Part shown: one piece after another, positions 7,791 to 16,074 of the stretch
Position numbering within the stretch: position 1 is the first letter of the stretch
Layout of the letters: the number at the start of each line of letters is the position of its first letter
NCBI GenBank assembly: GCA_041441465.1
Contig: JASDSY010000008.1
Location: 27,602 to 91,601 of the forward strand
Length of the DNA: 64,000 nucleotides
From: JASDSY01 sp041441465
Lineage (GTDB): Bacteria > Muiribacteriota > UBA9980
Direction of reading: 5' to 3'
Translations under genes and position numbers: made by a program
Notes under the pieces: generated by a model
Databases searched by the model: none
What the model was told of the DNA's origin: nothing
Seen by the model: the letters and a program-made list of their open reading frames with translations, nothing else

Positions 7791-9426
7791 AATTCTTAAA
7801 AGCGGAATTAAATTTATATCACATTTTAACACTATGATTTTAGTGATATTGCTTATTACATTTGCATTTTCAGCTGCTCATGCCGATACGCCCGCATTAA
7901 TTAAAGTAAAATCCACCATAAGCCAGGACGGTTCGATGTACCGCGAGGTAATAACCCCGTCCAACCCTGAAATAAATAATTTTGCTAAAATCGAATTCTT
8001 GGGCGACGCTACTTCCGAAATTAAAACAGAAACCCTTGCCGACGGCACAATCAAATTATCGCGGACATTCCAGGACCTCGAAGATTGCGTCGGAGTTTTG
8101 ATGGTGCAAAAAGACCTTTATTTTTCAGAGCGATTCCAGGTACGCCAGAGTATACCTCAATATTTCGACGAAAAAATAATGAAAAATATCAAAGCGCAGT
8201 TCGAATTTAACATGCCCGAAAACATAATAAAAGTTCAGAAAGACCGTAAACAAATGCGCGGCCAGATCATCGGCCCGATGACAATAAAAGAATTCGCGCT
8301 GGATAGAGCCGGAAATATGGATATTTTTTATCAATATCCTAATTATAAGCCAATTTTGGCTGTTCTGGCAATCGTATTGATTTTATTTATAACGGCTAAA
8401 TTCGTAAAAAGTTTTAATTTCATATTAGTGCCGGTTCTTGCCGTCATCATCGCATTTATATTCGCCGCTCTTGTAGTATATTTCATCGGCGAATCGCCAA
8501 TATCAGCAATGGGCGCAATGTATTCAGGCGTTTTCAGCTCTAAAACCAATTTTTTCAATATGCTGCTCGCCGCAACGCCTCTGATATTCACCGGACTTGC
8601 CGTAGCGGTGTCGTTTAACTGCAACCTTTTTAATATAGGCGGTGAAAGCCAGCTCATGGTCGGCGCATTCGTGGCTGCCTGGATAGGTTATAATTTTCAG
8701 CTTCCGGCATTTATCCATATTCCATTTGCTTTTATAGGCGCAGGCTTAGCTGCCGGACTTTATGCCATGATAGCCGGCTGGCTCAGGGCGCGCTTCCAGG
8801 TGCACGAAGTAATAAGCACCATAATGCTGAACTATATTGCATATACAGGCCTCGGATATCTTGTTTTATTGCCTTACTTTAAAGAAGAAGGCCCCAACCC
8901 GCAAACACATGAAATCTTAAATTCGGCAATGCTGCCTGTTTTTTCGCACGGCCATGACTTAAATTACGGTTTCATTTTCGCCATACTCACAGCTTTAGTC
9001 GTCTGGTTTATTCTTTATAAAACCGTTATCGGTTTTAATATCCGTTCGGTCGGCTTTAACGAAAAAGCGGCTGAATACGGCGGTATCAATATTTCCCGGT
9101 GCATAATCTCGACAATGTTCATTTCCGGTCTCCTTGCCGGATTCGGCGGCACCGAAAGAGTTCTCGGACTTTTCGATAAATATAACAGCACAGCCTTTAT
9201 CGGATACGGTTTCGACGGTATCGCCGTTTCGCTTCTGGTAAACAATAACCCGCTCGGTATAATCATAAGCTCGCTTCTGTTCGGCTTTTTGAAATGCGGC
9301 GGATCTTATATGAACAGGGAAATAGGAGTTCCCGTCGAACTTGTAGTTATTGTGCAGGCAGTAATAATATTTTTTATAGCCGCAGACAAAATAGTAAAAA
9401 ATATGTTAAAGCTGAAAGACGCATAA
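7780..9426 (+). CDS. BMP-type ABC permease with an extra N-terminal exported domain
   Basis: A 548-residue inner-membrane permease of the nucleoside/sugar (BPD_transp_2) type. The permease proper occupies about residues 190-545, with many hydrophobic helices and the family segments FNIGGESQLMVGAF, VHEVISTIMLNYIA and SVGFNEKAAEYGG. Ahead of it is an unusual extension: a hydrophobic anchor (about 14-35, ending AHA-D like a signal peptide) and roughly 150 polar residues with beta character (for example TISQDGSMYREVITPS) before the first permease helix. Usual relatives are near 350 residues and lack this. The domain should lie outside the cytoplasmic membrane, perhaps docking the binding protein, which itself lacks a lipid anchor; that is inference. 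It overlaps the ATPase gene. Confidence 0.88.
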   Translation: MQNKILKSGIKFISHFNTMILVILLITFAFSAAHADTPALIKVKSTISQDGSMYREVITPSNPEINNFAKIEFLGDATSEIKTETLADGTIKLSRTFQDLEDCVGVLMVQKDLYFSERFQVRQSIPQYFDEKIMKNIKAQFEFNMPENIIKVQKDRKQMRGQIIGPMTIKEFALDRAGNMDIFYQYPNYKPILAVLAIVLILFITAKFVKSFNFILVPVLAVIIAFIFAALVVYFIGESPISAMGAMYSGVFSSKTNFFNMLLAATPLIFTGLAVAVSFNCNLFNIGGESQLMVGAFVAAWIGYNFQLPAFIHIPFAFIGAGLAAGLYAMIAGWLRARFQVHEVISTIMLNYIAYTGLGYLVLLPYFKEEGPNPQTHEILNSAMLPVFSHGHDLNYGFIFAILTALVVWFILYKTVIGFNIRSVGFNEKAAEYGGINISRCIISTMFISGLLAGFGGTERVLGLFDKYNSTAFIGYGFDGIAVSLLVNNNPLGIIISSLLFGFLKCGGSYMNREIGVPVELVVIVQAVIIFFIAADKIVKNMLKLKDA

Positions 9427-9559
9427 AAACCATTCGAAAAATAAGAATCAAATTTCAAGTTTATTTTAAGTTTATTATAAAAAATTAGAAGTAACGAATT
9501 ATAAATAATCAAAATAAGGTTCTACCAATAAGTTTTAAAGTTAAAATGTGAGGTTAATT

Positions 9560-10522
9560 ATGGAAGCTAATATGAACGAATACTTAAGTTATTCTATAAG
9601 GCTTATACTCTCGATGCTCGCCATGGCGACGCCGCTTTTTATAACCGCGCTCGGCGGAATTTTCAGCGAACGCTGCGGTGTCACCAATATAGCCCTTGAA
9701 GGAATGATGCTTGTCGGAGCGTTTTTCGGCGTTGTCGGCACGCATTATAGCGGTTCGCCGTGGATAGGACTTTTAGTCGCGGTTCTGGCGGCCGGATTAT
9801 TCGCAGTCATACATGCCGTAATATGCATTAAATATCATTCGAACCAGGTAGTTTCAGGAATGGCGTTGAACATGCTCGCGTCCGGCCTTACGGTATTTTT
9901 GCTCGACGTTTTATTCGGCATAAAAGGAACTTCCGAGAATGTACCTACAATACCAAACTTAAATGTATTATTTAACATATCAAACCATGAATGCATCGCT
10001 TACAAAGTTTTTGATTTTTCGCCGATCGTCTTAATCGGAATATTCCTTGTATTTTTCTCGCACTTCATATTATTCAATACAGTATTCGGGCTTAGATTAC
10101 GCGCGACCGGCGAACATGCGAAAGCCGCCGACACACTCGGGATAAGCGTTCCCAAAATGCGTTACTACGGCGTCATTATATCCGGCCTTCTCGCAGGCTT
10201 AGCCGGAGCATATCTCTCGTTAAGCCTTACCGGAGCATTCCGTAAAGATATGTCGGCCGGCCGCGGTTATATTGCATTAGCCGCAATGATAACCGGTAAA
10301 TGGAACCCGTTCGGAGCTTTTATCGCCTCGTTATTCTTCGGACTCGCCCAGGCCGCTGAATTTTTAATAAGCAATCCTAAGCTATTCGGAATAGCAATAC
10401 CGCCGCAATTTATACAAATGCTGCCATATTTTCTGACTCTCGTCGTATTGGCAGGATTTATAGGCCGCGCAGTCGCTCCGGGCGACCTCGGCAAACCATA
10501 TATAAAAGAAGAAAAAATATAA
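9560..10522 (+). CDS. Second BMP-type ABC permease
   Basis: The partner permease, 320 residues, of normal length for the NupC/YufQ group. Features include LGGIFSERCGVTNIALEGMMLVGAF near the N-terminus, the coupling motif LRATGEHAKAADTLGI (about 185-200) and eight or more hydrophobic helices. The ATG at 9560 (MEANMNEY) is chosen because GAGG lies seven bases before it; the in-frame GTG at 9548 would itself be part of that ribosome-binding site. It is separated from the preceding permease by 133 bases with no obvious terminator, so it is probably co-transcribed with the rest of the importer. Confidence 0.9.
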   Translation: MEANMNEYLSYSIRLILSMLAMATPLFITALGGIFSERCGVTNIALEGMMLVGAFFGVVGTHYSGSPWIGLLVAVLAAGLFAVIHAVICIKYHSNQVVSGMALNMLASGLTVFLLDVLFGIKGTSENVPTIPNLNVLFNISNHECIAYKVFDFSPIVLIGIFLVFFSHFILFNTVFGLRLRATGEHAKAADTLGISVPKMRYYGVIISGLLAGLAGAYLSLSLTGAFRKDMSAGRGYIALAAMITGKWNPFGAFIASLFFGLAQAAEFLISNPKLFGIAIPPQFIQMLPYFLTLVVLAGFIGRAVAPGDLGKPYIKEEKI

Positions 10523-10584
10523 AATGAAAAAGGCCGCATTTAATTAAAAATTTTATTTTTTATTAAGTAATTCGGAGGTAATAA

Positions 10585-11274
10585 ATGGCCAATCCGCTTT
10601 CTGAGATTCAATTAGCCTTAAAAGAATCTATAACTACAGGCAATACGACAAAAATGTTTGAAATATTTAAGGAAACACCGGAATTGATCTATGAAAAACT
10701 ATCAGGTGAAACTCTTTTGCATCTGGCAGTCGAGGCAAATCAACGCGAGATAACAGAAATATTAATTCTTCGCGGCATAAATGTAAATGAAAAAAATACT
10801 CGCAATGAAACCGCTCTTTATAAAGCCTCAAGCAAGGAAATCGTCGAATTTTTAGCCATAAAAGGCGCCGATGTGAACGCCGCCGATAATAACAGCCGTT
10901 CGCCGCTTCATGCCGCAGTGCTTCATTCGCAAATTCCTGCTATCGAATCGCTGATGCTCAAGGGGGCTAATATAAACGCCCGGGATAAATCAGAAAGTAC
11001 GCCGCTTCATGTGGCAGTGGCAACCGGAAATAAAAAAATCGTCGAACTTTTAATAATGATGGGCGCCGATTTAAACGTCCAGGATAGTTTCGGCGATACT
11101 CCGCTCCACACGGCGGTAATCGATAATTACATCGAAATCGCTAAGGTATTGATATTAAACAGGGCCGACGTGAACATAAAAAATAAAGACGGCTGCACGC
11201 CGCGCGCTGACGCAAAAGCGCGTAATTATACCGAAATGATAATGCTGCTGCACCAATTCGGCGGAGTAGAATAA
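10585..11274 (+). CDS. Ankyrin-repeat protein (small)
   Basis: A 229-residue protein without signal peptide, composed of about six ankyrin repeats from residue 40 to the end. Recurrent elements are TPLHVAV, IVELLIMMGADLN and related forms, for example SPLHAAV, TPLHTAV and VLILNRADVN. Ankyrin arrays are protein-binding scaffolds; the partner is unknown. The ribosome-binding site CGGAGG precedes the ATG. It lies just after the ABC importer and 28 bases before the phosphohexomutase gene, so it may belong to either transcript. It is distinct from the much larger ankyrin protein at 18654-20660. Confidence 0.88.
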   Translation: MANPLSEIQLALKESITTGNTTKMFEIFKETPELIYEKLSGETLLHLAVEANQREITEILILRGINVNEKNTRNETALYKASSKEIVEFLAIKGADVNAADNNSRSPLHAAVLHSQIPAIESLMLKGANINARDKSESTPLHVAVATGNKKIVELLIMMGADLNVQDSFGDTPLHTAVIDNYIEIAKVLILNRADVNIKNKDGCTPRADAKARNYTEMIMLLHQFGGVE

Positions 11275-11302
11275 TAAATATTATATTTAAAAAGGTGAAA
11301 TA

Positions 11303-12787
11303 ATGGACAATAAATTAAAAATTAAATTCGGAACGGACGGATTTAGGGCGATAATAGCGAAAAATTTTACGTTCAGGGAAATAGAAATAGTTGCATTCGC
11401 TGTAAGCGAATATATTTATAAAATGGATATGCCCGCAGTTATAAACGTATGTTATGACAGGCGTTTTATGTCGGATAAATTCGCTAAATTTATGTCAGAC
11501 ACATTTAATGCGCTTGGAGTTTCGACTAATTACTCGCAAAGCGCAGTGCCGACTCCCGCGCTTTCATGCGCAATGCGGTCCGGCAAAGCTGAATTAGGCA
11601 TAATGATCACCGCTTCGCATAATTCTTATGAATATAACGGAATAAAAATAAAAACACATGACGGCGCATCGGCGCCGCAAAACATAATTAACGAAATTCA
11701 AAAAACAGTTGATCATTACTGTGAATGCGGCATCGATTATAAAAAATTCAGGGAAGTACACAAAATAAAAAATGACGGCACAAACAGTCAGTTCGACCCG
11801 ATTCCCAAATACCTTGATAATTTAAAAAATGCTATAGATATTGATAAAATAAAGAAATTAAAAATAAGGGCGCTTGTCAATCCAATGTTTGGAGTGCAGG
11901 CCGGACTTTTTGAAAAATTCGCCAAAGACAACGGTTTAAATATATCATTCGAAGAAATGCAAAGCGAACATAACCCTCAGTTCCCGGGCATTAATCCCGA
12001 GCCGATAGCGCCTAATCTGAAAAATATGGCTTTGAAAATGAAAAACGCCAAAGCCGATGGCACGCCTTATGATATAGGCCTTTGCTACGATGGTGACGGC
12101 GACAGGTTTGCCGCCATGACTTCAGACGGCACATTCGTATCGCCGCAGCTTATTTTTTCGATACTTTTATATCATGTCGCAAAAAATAAACAGAATAAAG
12201 GCAATCCGGCAAACACTCCCGAAATAGCGAAAACATTTTCCGTAACTTCGCTGGTTACTAAAATTGCAGAAAAATACAACCTTAAGATTAACCAGACTCC
12301 TATCGGATTCAAGTATATCGCTGATTTAATGCTTGATAAAAGTAAAAACGTCATAATCGGCGGCGAAGAAAGCGGCGGAATTGGAATCAGTTATTATATG
12401 CCGGAGCGTGACGGTTTATTTTTATCGCTTATTCTTTTAGAAGCCTTATGTTATGAAGAAAAATCAATCGAACAAATTATAGAATCTCTTTTTAATCAAT
12501 TCGGAAGACATGATTACGACAGGGATGATTATCATTTGCCAGAAGATAAGTTCAATGAAGTAAAAAATATACTATCTGATAATCCGCCTCAAAAAATATG
12601 CGGAATAAATGTCTCTGAAATTCAAAAACTCGACGGTTTTAAATTCATGTTATCAGACGGCAGCTGGATTCTTTTCAGATTTTCCGGCACCGAACCGGTA
12701 TTGAGAATTTATGCTGAAAGCTCTCAAATACAAACTGTAAACAATATGCTTGATTTTGCGCGCGTTTTTTTAAAATTAAAGTGCTGA
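11303..12787 (+). CDS. Alpha-D-phosphohexomutase (phosphoglucomutase/phosphomannomutase family)
   Basis: Interconverts hexose 1- and 6-phosphates for cell-envelope or storage polysaccharide precursors. All four family loops are present: the phosphoserine loop TASHN (103-107, Ser105), the metal loop DGDGDR (263-268), the sugar loop GEESGG (354-359) and the phosphate loop RFSGTEP near residue 465. The length of 494 residues and the N-terminal IKFGTDGFR fit the family. The AAAGGTG ribosome-binding site precedes the ATG. Which sugar phosphate is preferred, or whether it is a GlmM-like glucosamine enzyme, cannot be decided here. Confidence 0.92.
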   Translation: MDNKLKIKFGTDGFRAIIAKNFTFREIEIVAFAVSEYIYKMDMPAVINVCYDRRFMSDKFAKFMSDTFNALGVSTNYSQSAVPTPALSCAMRSGKAELGIMITASHNSYEYNGIKIKTHDGASAPQNIINEIQKTVDHYCECGIDYKKFREVHKIKNDGTNSQFDPIPKYLDNLKNAIDIDKIKKLKIRALVNPMFGVQAGLFEKFAKDNGLNISFEEMQSEHNPQFPGINPEPIAPNLKNMALKMKNAKADGTPYDIGLCYDGDGDRFAAMTSDGTFVSPQLIFSILLYHVAKNKQNKGNPANTPEIAKTFSVTSLVTKIAEKYNLKINQTPIGFKYIADLMLDKSKNVIIGGEESGGIGISYYMPERDGLFLSLILLEALCYEEKSIEQIIESLFNQFGRHDYDRDDYHLPEDKFNEVKNILSDNPPQKICGINVSEIQKLDGFKFMLSDGSWILFRFSGTEPVLRIYAESSQIQTVNNMLDFARVFLKLKC

Positions 12788-12875
12788 TAAAAAAATATAT
12801 TGTAATTCAGTGAAACTTTTTTTTTAATTTTAGAGTATTTAGCATAAAAGCTTTTTATCTATAAAGCTGAAACAC

Positions 12876-12943
12876 TGTCCTGACGTATCTTTATTTGCAA
12901 TATTTCAAAAATCCAGGACAAAACCTTTTTTTTGTGATATAAT
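12876..12943 (+). promoter_or_regulatory. Hairpin and promoter before the peptidase gene
   Basis: TGTCCTG (12876-12882) and CAGGACA (12914-12920) form an inverted repeat followed by a T run, perhaps a weak terminator of the mutase gene. The right arm also supplies a -35-like AGGACA that is 17 bases from TATAAT (12938-12943). The double role is inferred. Confidence 0.45.
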
Positions 12944-12985
12944 TGTTAAGTAATATTTTATCGTTGATATGCTGGAGGAAATTTT

Positions 12986-14389
12986 ATGAATACTAAAACA
13001 GCTCTGAGCGCTTTAATAGCGGCCGGAATAATCATCAGTACCGGGCAGGCAGGATTTAATCTCAATACTGCAAATGCTGCCTTAAATGATTTAAAGTCCG
13101 ATTTAAAGTCAGAAGAAATAACTAATACAGTTCCTCCGACCGGCGTAATGAGCGATCCTGTCACGCCAAACAACACTCAAGACACCACGCGCGAAGTCTC
13201 GACCAGCGATGTTAAAAAGGCGCAGGACCTTATCAATAACAGCGGTGTAGTTCAAATCAGCAAAGACGGTTCCGAACAAAGTTCGGAAATTGCAATAACC
13301 AAAGTCGACATGCTGGGAATATTATCGGTCGATCTTGAATCAATTAATATCCGCTCAGGCCCGTGGGGCAATGTCATCGGGAAATTATTCGGCGGCAAAT
13401 TAATTAAGATAACAGGCGACGAGGGCGACTGGTATGTAATCGACTACAACGGCCAGAAAGGCTATGTTTTAAAATCCAATCTTACCACCACGAATAAAGA
13501 TTTCAAATCTAATTTTAAAGAAAGCGGAAGCAAAAAAGCCAAAGTAATCAACTGCGAAAACCTCGGCTTAAACGTACGCGGCAGCGCATGGGGTGAAAAG
13601 ATAGGCGGGCTTCCTAACGGCGCTGACATTACGGTCATAGGCGAAGACGGCGACTGGTATAAAATTGAATATGACGGAAAAATCGGTTATGTTTATAAAA
13701 ATTACGTTTCAATGGGCTCAGAAACGTCAAAATCCGAAGCAAAAACAGGACCGCAACCTGAATCGAAGACTGAAACGGCTAACAATACTCCAAATTCGAC
13801 CAAAACTCAACCTGAAGCTAAAACAAATACCGAATCGGTAACCGCGAACACAAAAACAGACGATAGCAAGACGACACAGGACACTAGCAGCAACAGCACG
13901 TTTAAACCTTCATTTTCAGACGGCAAGCTTTTAAAAATCCCTGTACGTTCCCAGCGCGACGAAGCAAACGGCCCTAACCGCGACGGTTTCTGCGGCCCGA
14001 CATCGCTCGGCATGGCCCTTGAATATTACGGAGTCAATATTTCAACGCTCGAGCTTTCAAAAACATGCAAATATCAAAAAGGCCAGGGAACGGCTGCAGC
14101 CAACATCCTCAGTGCCGCAAAGAAATCCGGTTTCGAGGGAAGCTATATGAGGGAACACGCAATAGTAGAAGATCTGGCGGCCATAACGACACAGGGCAAG
14201 CCCGTCATAGTTAACGTCAACACTTCCGGTTACTGGGAAAGCGGGCATTACATGGTAGTCACCGGCGTAAAAGACGGAAAGGTATATTTAAATGACCCGT
14301 GGATCGGCAAAGAACGCTCTTATACACTGACTGAATTCTATGCGCAGTGGGGAACGCGCGATAACAGAATGATAGTCATAGAAAAATAA
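12986..14389 (+). CDS. Secreted SH3b-containing C39-like cysteine peptidase
   Basis: A 467-residue exported protein. A signal peptide spans residues 1-31 (cleavage after ANA). Two bacterial SH3 domains follow at about 108-165 and 187-243, with repeated LNVRGSAWG/INIRSGPWG and GDWYKIEYDGKIGYV signatures; such domains usually bind peptidoglycan. A Thr/Lys-rich linker (about 245-305) leads to a papain-like peptidase_C39_2 domain (about 312-467) with Cys336 in DGFCGPTS, His421 in SGHYMVV and Asp437 in LNDPW as the likely catalytic triad. It probably acts on wall peptides or envelope proteins; the substrate is unknown. GGAGG lies eight bases before the ATG. A strong terminator follows at 14434. 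Confidence 0.87.
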   Translation: MNTKTALSALIAAGIIISTGQAGFNLNTANAALNDLKSDLKSEEITNTVPPTGVMSDPVTPNNTQDTTREVSTSDVKKAQDLINNSGVVQISKDGSEQSSEIAITKVDMLGILSVDLESINIRSGPWGNVIGKLFGGKLIKITGDEGDWYVIDYNGQKGYVLKSNLTTTNKDFKSNFKESGSKKAKVINCENLGLNVRGSAWGEKIGGLPNGADITVIGEDGDWYKIEYDGKIGYVYKNYVSMGSETSKSEAKTGPQPESKTETANNTPNSTKTQPEAKTNTESVTANTKTDDSKTTQDTSSNSTFKPSFSDGKLLKIPVRSQRDEANGPNRDGFCGPTSLGMALEYYGVNISTLELSKTCKYQKGQGTAAANILSAAKKSGFEGSYMREHAIVEDLAAITTQGKPVIVNVNTSGYWESGHYMVVTGVKDGKVYLNDPWIGKERSYTLTEFYAQWGTRDNRMIVIEK

Positions 14390-14433
14390 ATTAAAATTAT
14401 AATTGCTTTAAATAAAAAATTGTTATATATTTA

Positions 14434-14468
14434 AATGGCCGGACATAAAGCCGGCCATTATCTTTTTT
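14434..14468 (+). terminator. Terminator after the C39-like peptidase
   Basis: AATGGCCGG (14434-14442) pairs with CCGGCCATT (14451-14459), followed by a T-rich run. It ends only about 17 bases before the next gene's start codon. Confidence 0.85.
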
Positions 14469-14484
14469 ACGAGGTGTTTTTATT

Positions 14485-15558
14485 TTGAATACTTTTACAA
14501 ATACTGCCGTTAAACTCCAGCTGACAATATTATTAACCGTATTATTAATAATATTCGGACTGACGCCAAACCTTTCGGCCGAAGATAAATTTAACCCGGC
14601 GCCGATATTTTCAATTCCAATAGGAACTGACAGCCCTGAAAAGATAGGCCAGTGGGTTGATGAAGAAAAAATAAAAAATTACGATTACTTTTATTTTCCC
14701 GCTTCGTTCATTACATTCGAAAAATTAAATTTTATTTTAATATTGGATTCGGCCAAAAACAGAGTATGTAAATATTCATTGACAGGCCAATTTGAAGGAG
14801 ATTTTAAGATTCCGTTCAAAGAAAGGGCCGTCGATATCGCTTATTCAGCGGACTTAAAAAGGCTTTTCACCGTTTTCCAGGACTCATGCAAAATAGGCGA
14901 GTGCCAGATCGATTTTAAAGTAAAGCCTTTGGTCGCTAAATCGAGTAAATTAATTGAATTACCTGACCAATTCAAAGATATTACAAACAGCATTCAAAAA
15001 ATATGGCTTTTTAATAATGATAATTCAAATGAAATATTCCTTGGCGCCAATGTCAATTCCAAAATTAAAAATGCCGTTTTCGCGTATGCCAACGAAAAAC
15101 TCACATACATAAAAGTGGACGATGCAATAAAAAATGCCGTTTTTGCATGCAGCAATCAATCGGCAACCGATATTTTATTGACTCCAAAATCGGCAAGATT
15201 TATTGTATTTGACTTTAAGACAAAAAATGTCGAATGGTTTGACCTTCTCAAAGAATTCATACCCAAAGTCGGAGGATTTTGCTGCCGCAGTGTCCAGCCG
15301 GCCGGATCAGACCTTAAGAACAACTATTATGTAAAAGCGTTATACGGTCATTCCGAAGATAAAATATCAAAAGCATATATATACCGTTTTAATAAAAACG
15401 GCAGATTTACAGGCCGCGGCGAAGTCTTTATATCGCCTGCGATGCTGACTAATAGATTTATAACTATTGATAATACAGGCAATATATATTACATGAAAAA
15501 AAATGAAAAAGACAAAAAAATAGAATTTTATAAATTCGAAATCAACGAATTAAATTAA
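14485..15558 (+). CDS. Secreted protein of unknown function, beta-propeller-like
   Basis: A 357-residue protein with an N-terminal signal (hydrophobic 13-29, AE cleavage near 32). The rest alternates short hydrophobic strands with charged turns, such as FILILDSAKNRVCKYSLTGQFEG and YIYRFNKNGRFTGRGE, and ends with FITIDNTGNIYYMKK; this resembles the blades of NHL/6-bladed propellers, but no diagnostic motif is complete. The start is TTG with GAGGTG upstream. It lies downstream of the SH3b peptidase but behind a terminator, and is closed by a terminator itself, so it may be expressed by readthrough. I do not recognise a specific family. Confidence 0.75.
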   Translation: MNTFTNTAVKLQLTILLTVLLIIFGLTPNLSAEDKFNPAPIFSIPIGTDSPEKIGQWVDEEKIKNYDYFYFPASFITFEKLNFILILDSAKNRVCKYSLTGQFEGDFKIPFKERAVDIAYSADLKRLFTVFQDSCKIGECQIDFKVKPLVAKSSKLIELPDQFKDITNSIQKIWLFNNDNSNEIFLGANVNSKIKNAVFAYANEKLTYIKVDDAIKNAVFACSNQSATDILLTPKSARFIVFDFKTKNVEWFDLLKEFIPKVGGFCCRSVQPAGSDLKNNYYVKALYGHSEDKISKAYIYRFNKNGRFTGRGEVFISPAMLTNRFITIDNTGNIYYMKKNEKDKKIEFYKFEINELN

Positions 15559-15593
15559 AAAAAGAATATAAATATCAATCCTAAACCATATAT

Positions 15594-15634
15594 AAAAAAG
15601 CCTTCAATTACAGCATTATTGCGGGCTTTTTTCT
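15594..15634 (+). terminator. Terminator after the secreted propeller-like protein
   Basis: AAAAAAGCC (15594-15602) pairs with GGCTTTTTT (15624-15632), with the T run at the end of the right arm. Confidence 0.8.
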
Positions 15635-15695
15635 TTTCAGGTTAGTTTTTAAAAATTATAAAATAATGATTTTTTTATTTTTTTTATCGAATTCA

Positions 15696-15724
15696 TTGAT
15701 TTAGGTTATTTTATTTTGTATAAT
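15696..15724 (+). promoter_or_regulatory. Upstream copy of a duplicated strong promoter
   Basis: TTGATT (15696-15701), a 17-base spacer and TATAAT (15719-15724). A 24-base segment covering most of the spacer and the -10 (15703-15726) recurs exactly at 15810-15833. Confidence 0.8.
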
Positions 15725-15802
15725 TGTAGTAATAAATCAAGGTTAATTTTTTTGAAAACTAAGTACTAACAATTATTTTTAAAAAGTTTTTTTCACGTTT
15801 TC

Positions 15803-15831
15803 TTGACACAGGTTATTTTATTTTGTATAAT
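15803..15831 (+). promoter_or_regulatory. Consensus sigma-70 promoter of the glycine-zipper genes
   Basis: TTGACA (15803-15808), exactly 17 bases, TATAAT (15826-15831): a full consensus promoter. With the near-copy 107 bases upstream it should give very high transcription of the gene at 16075. The predicted leader from this promoter is about 235 bases. Confidence 0.88.
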
Positions 15832-15880
15832 TGAAATGAAATTTAAAAGTTAAAAATAAATCTTTGAAAAATAAAAATAA

Positions 15881-15910
15881 ACTTCAATAAACTTCAATAA
15901 ACTTCAATAA
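15881..15910. repeat. Three tandem copies of a 10-base unit in the 5' leader
   Basis: ACTTCAATAA is repeated three times head to tail with no mismatch, then breaks at ACTTGG. It lies inside the long untranslated leader of the first glycine-zipper gene. Confidence 0.9.
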
Positions 15911-15935
15911 ACTTGGCAGTTAAATTAAAAATAAA

Positions 15936-15961
15936 TGTCATCCAGTCATTTTATGATGACA
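15936..15961 (+). promoter_or_regulatory. Short stem-loop in the 5' leader
   Basis: TGTCATC (15936-15942) and GATGACA (15955-15961) form a 7-bp stem with a 12-base loop. It could protect the messenger or serve as an operator. A smaller AAGCT/AGCTT hairpin follows near 16028-16040. Confidence 0.55.
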
Positions 15962-16074
15962 ATATCTCAAATTAAAACTCTAACGTGTATTAAGAAGAAA
16001 AGGAGATGGCGATTAACGCCGGCGGGCAAGCTGGCAGCTTAAAACAAACACAAAATTTTAGAGGAGGAATTACT

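Noticed and set aside
15881..15910. Tandem repeats as a possible CRISPR array
   Set aside because: The units are only 10 bases, contiguous and without spacers, and no cas gene is present.
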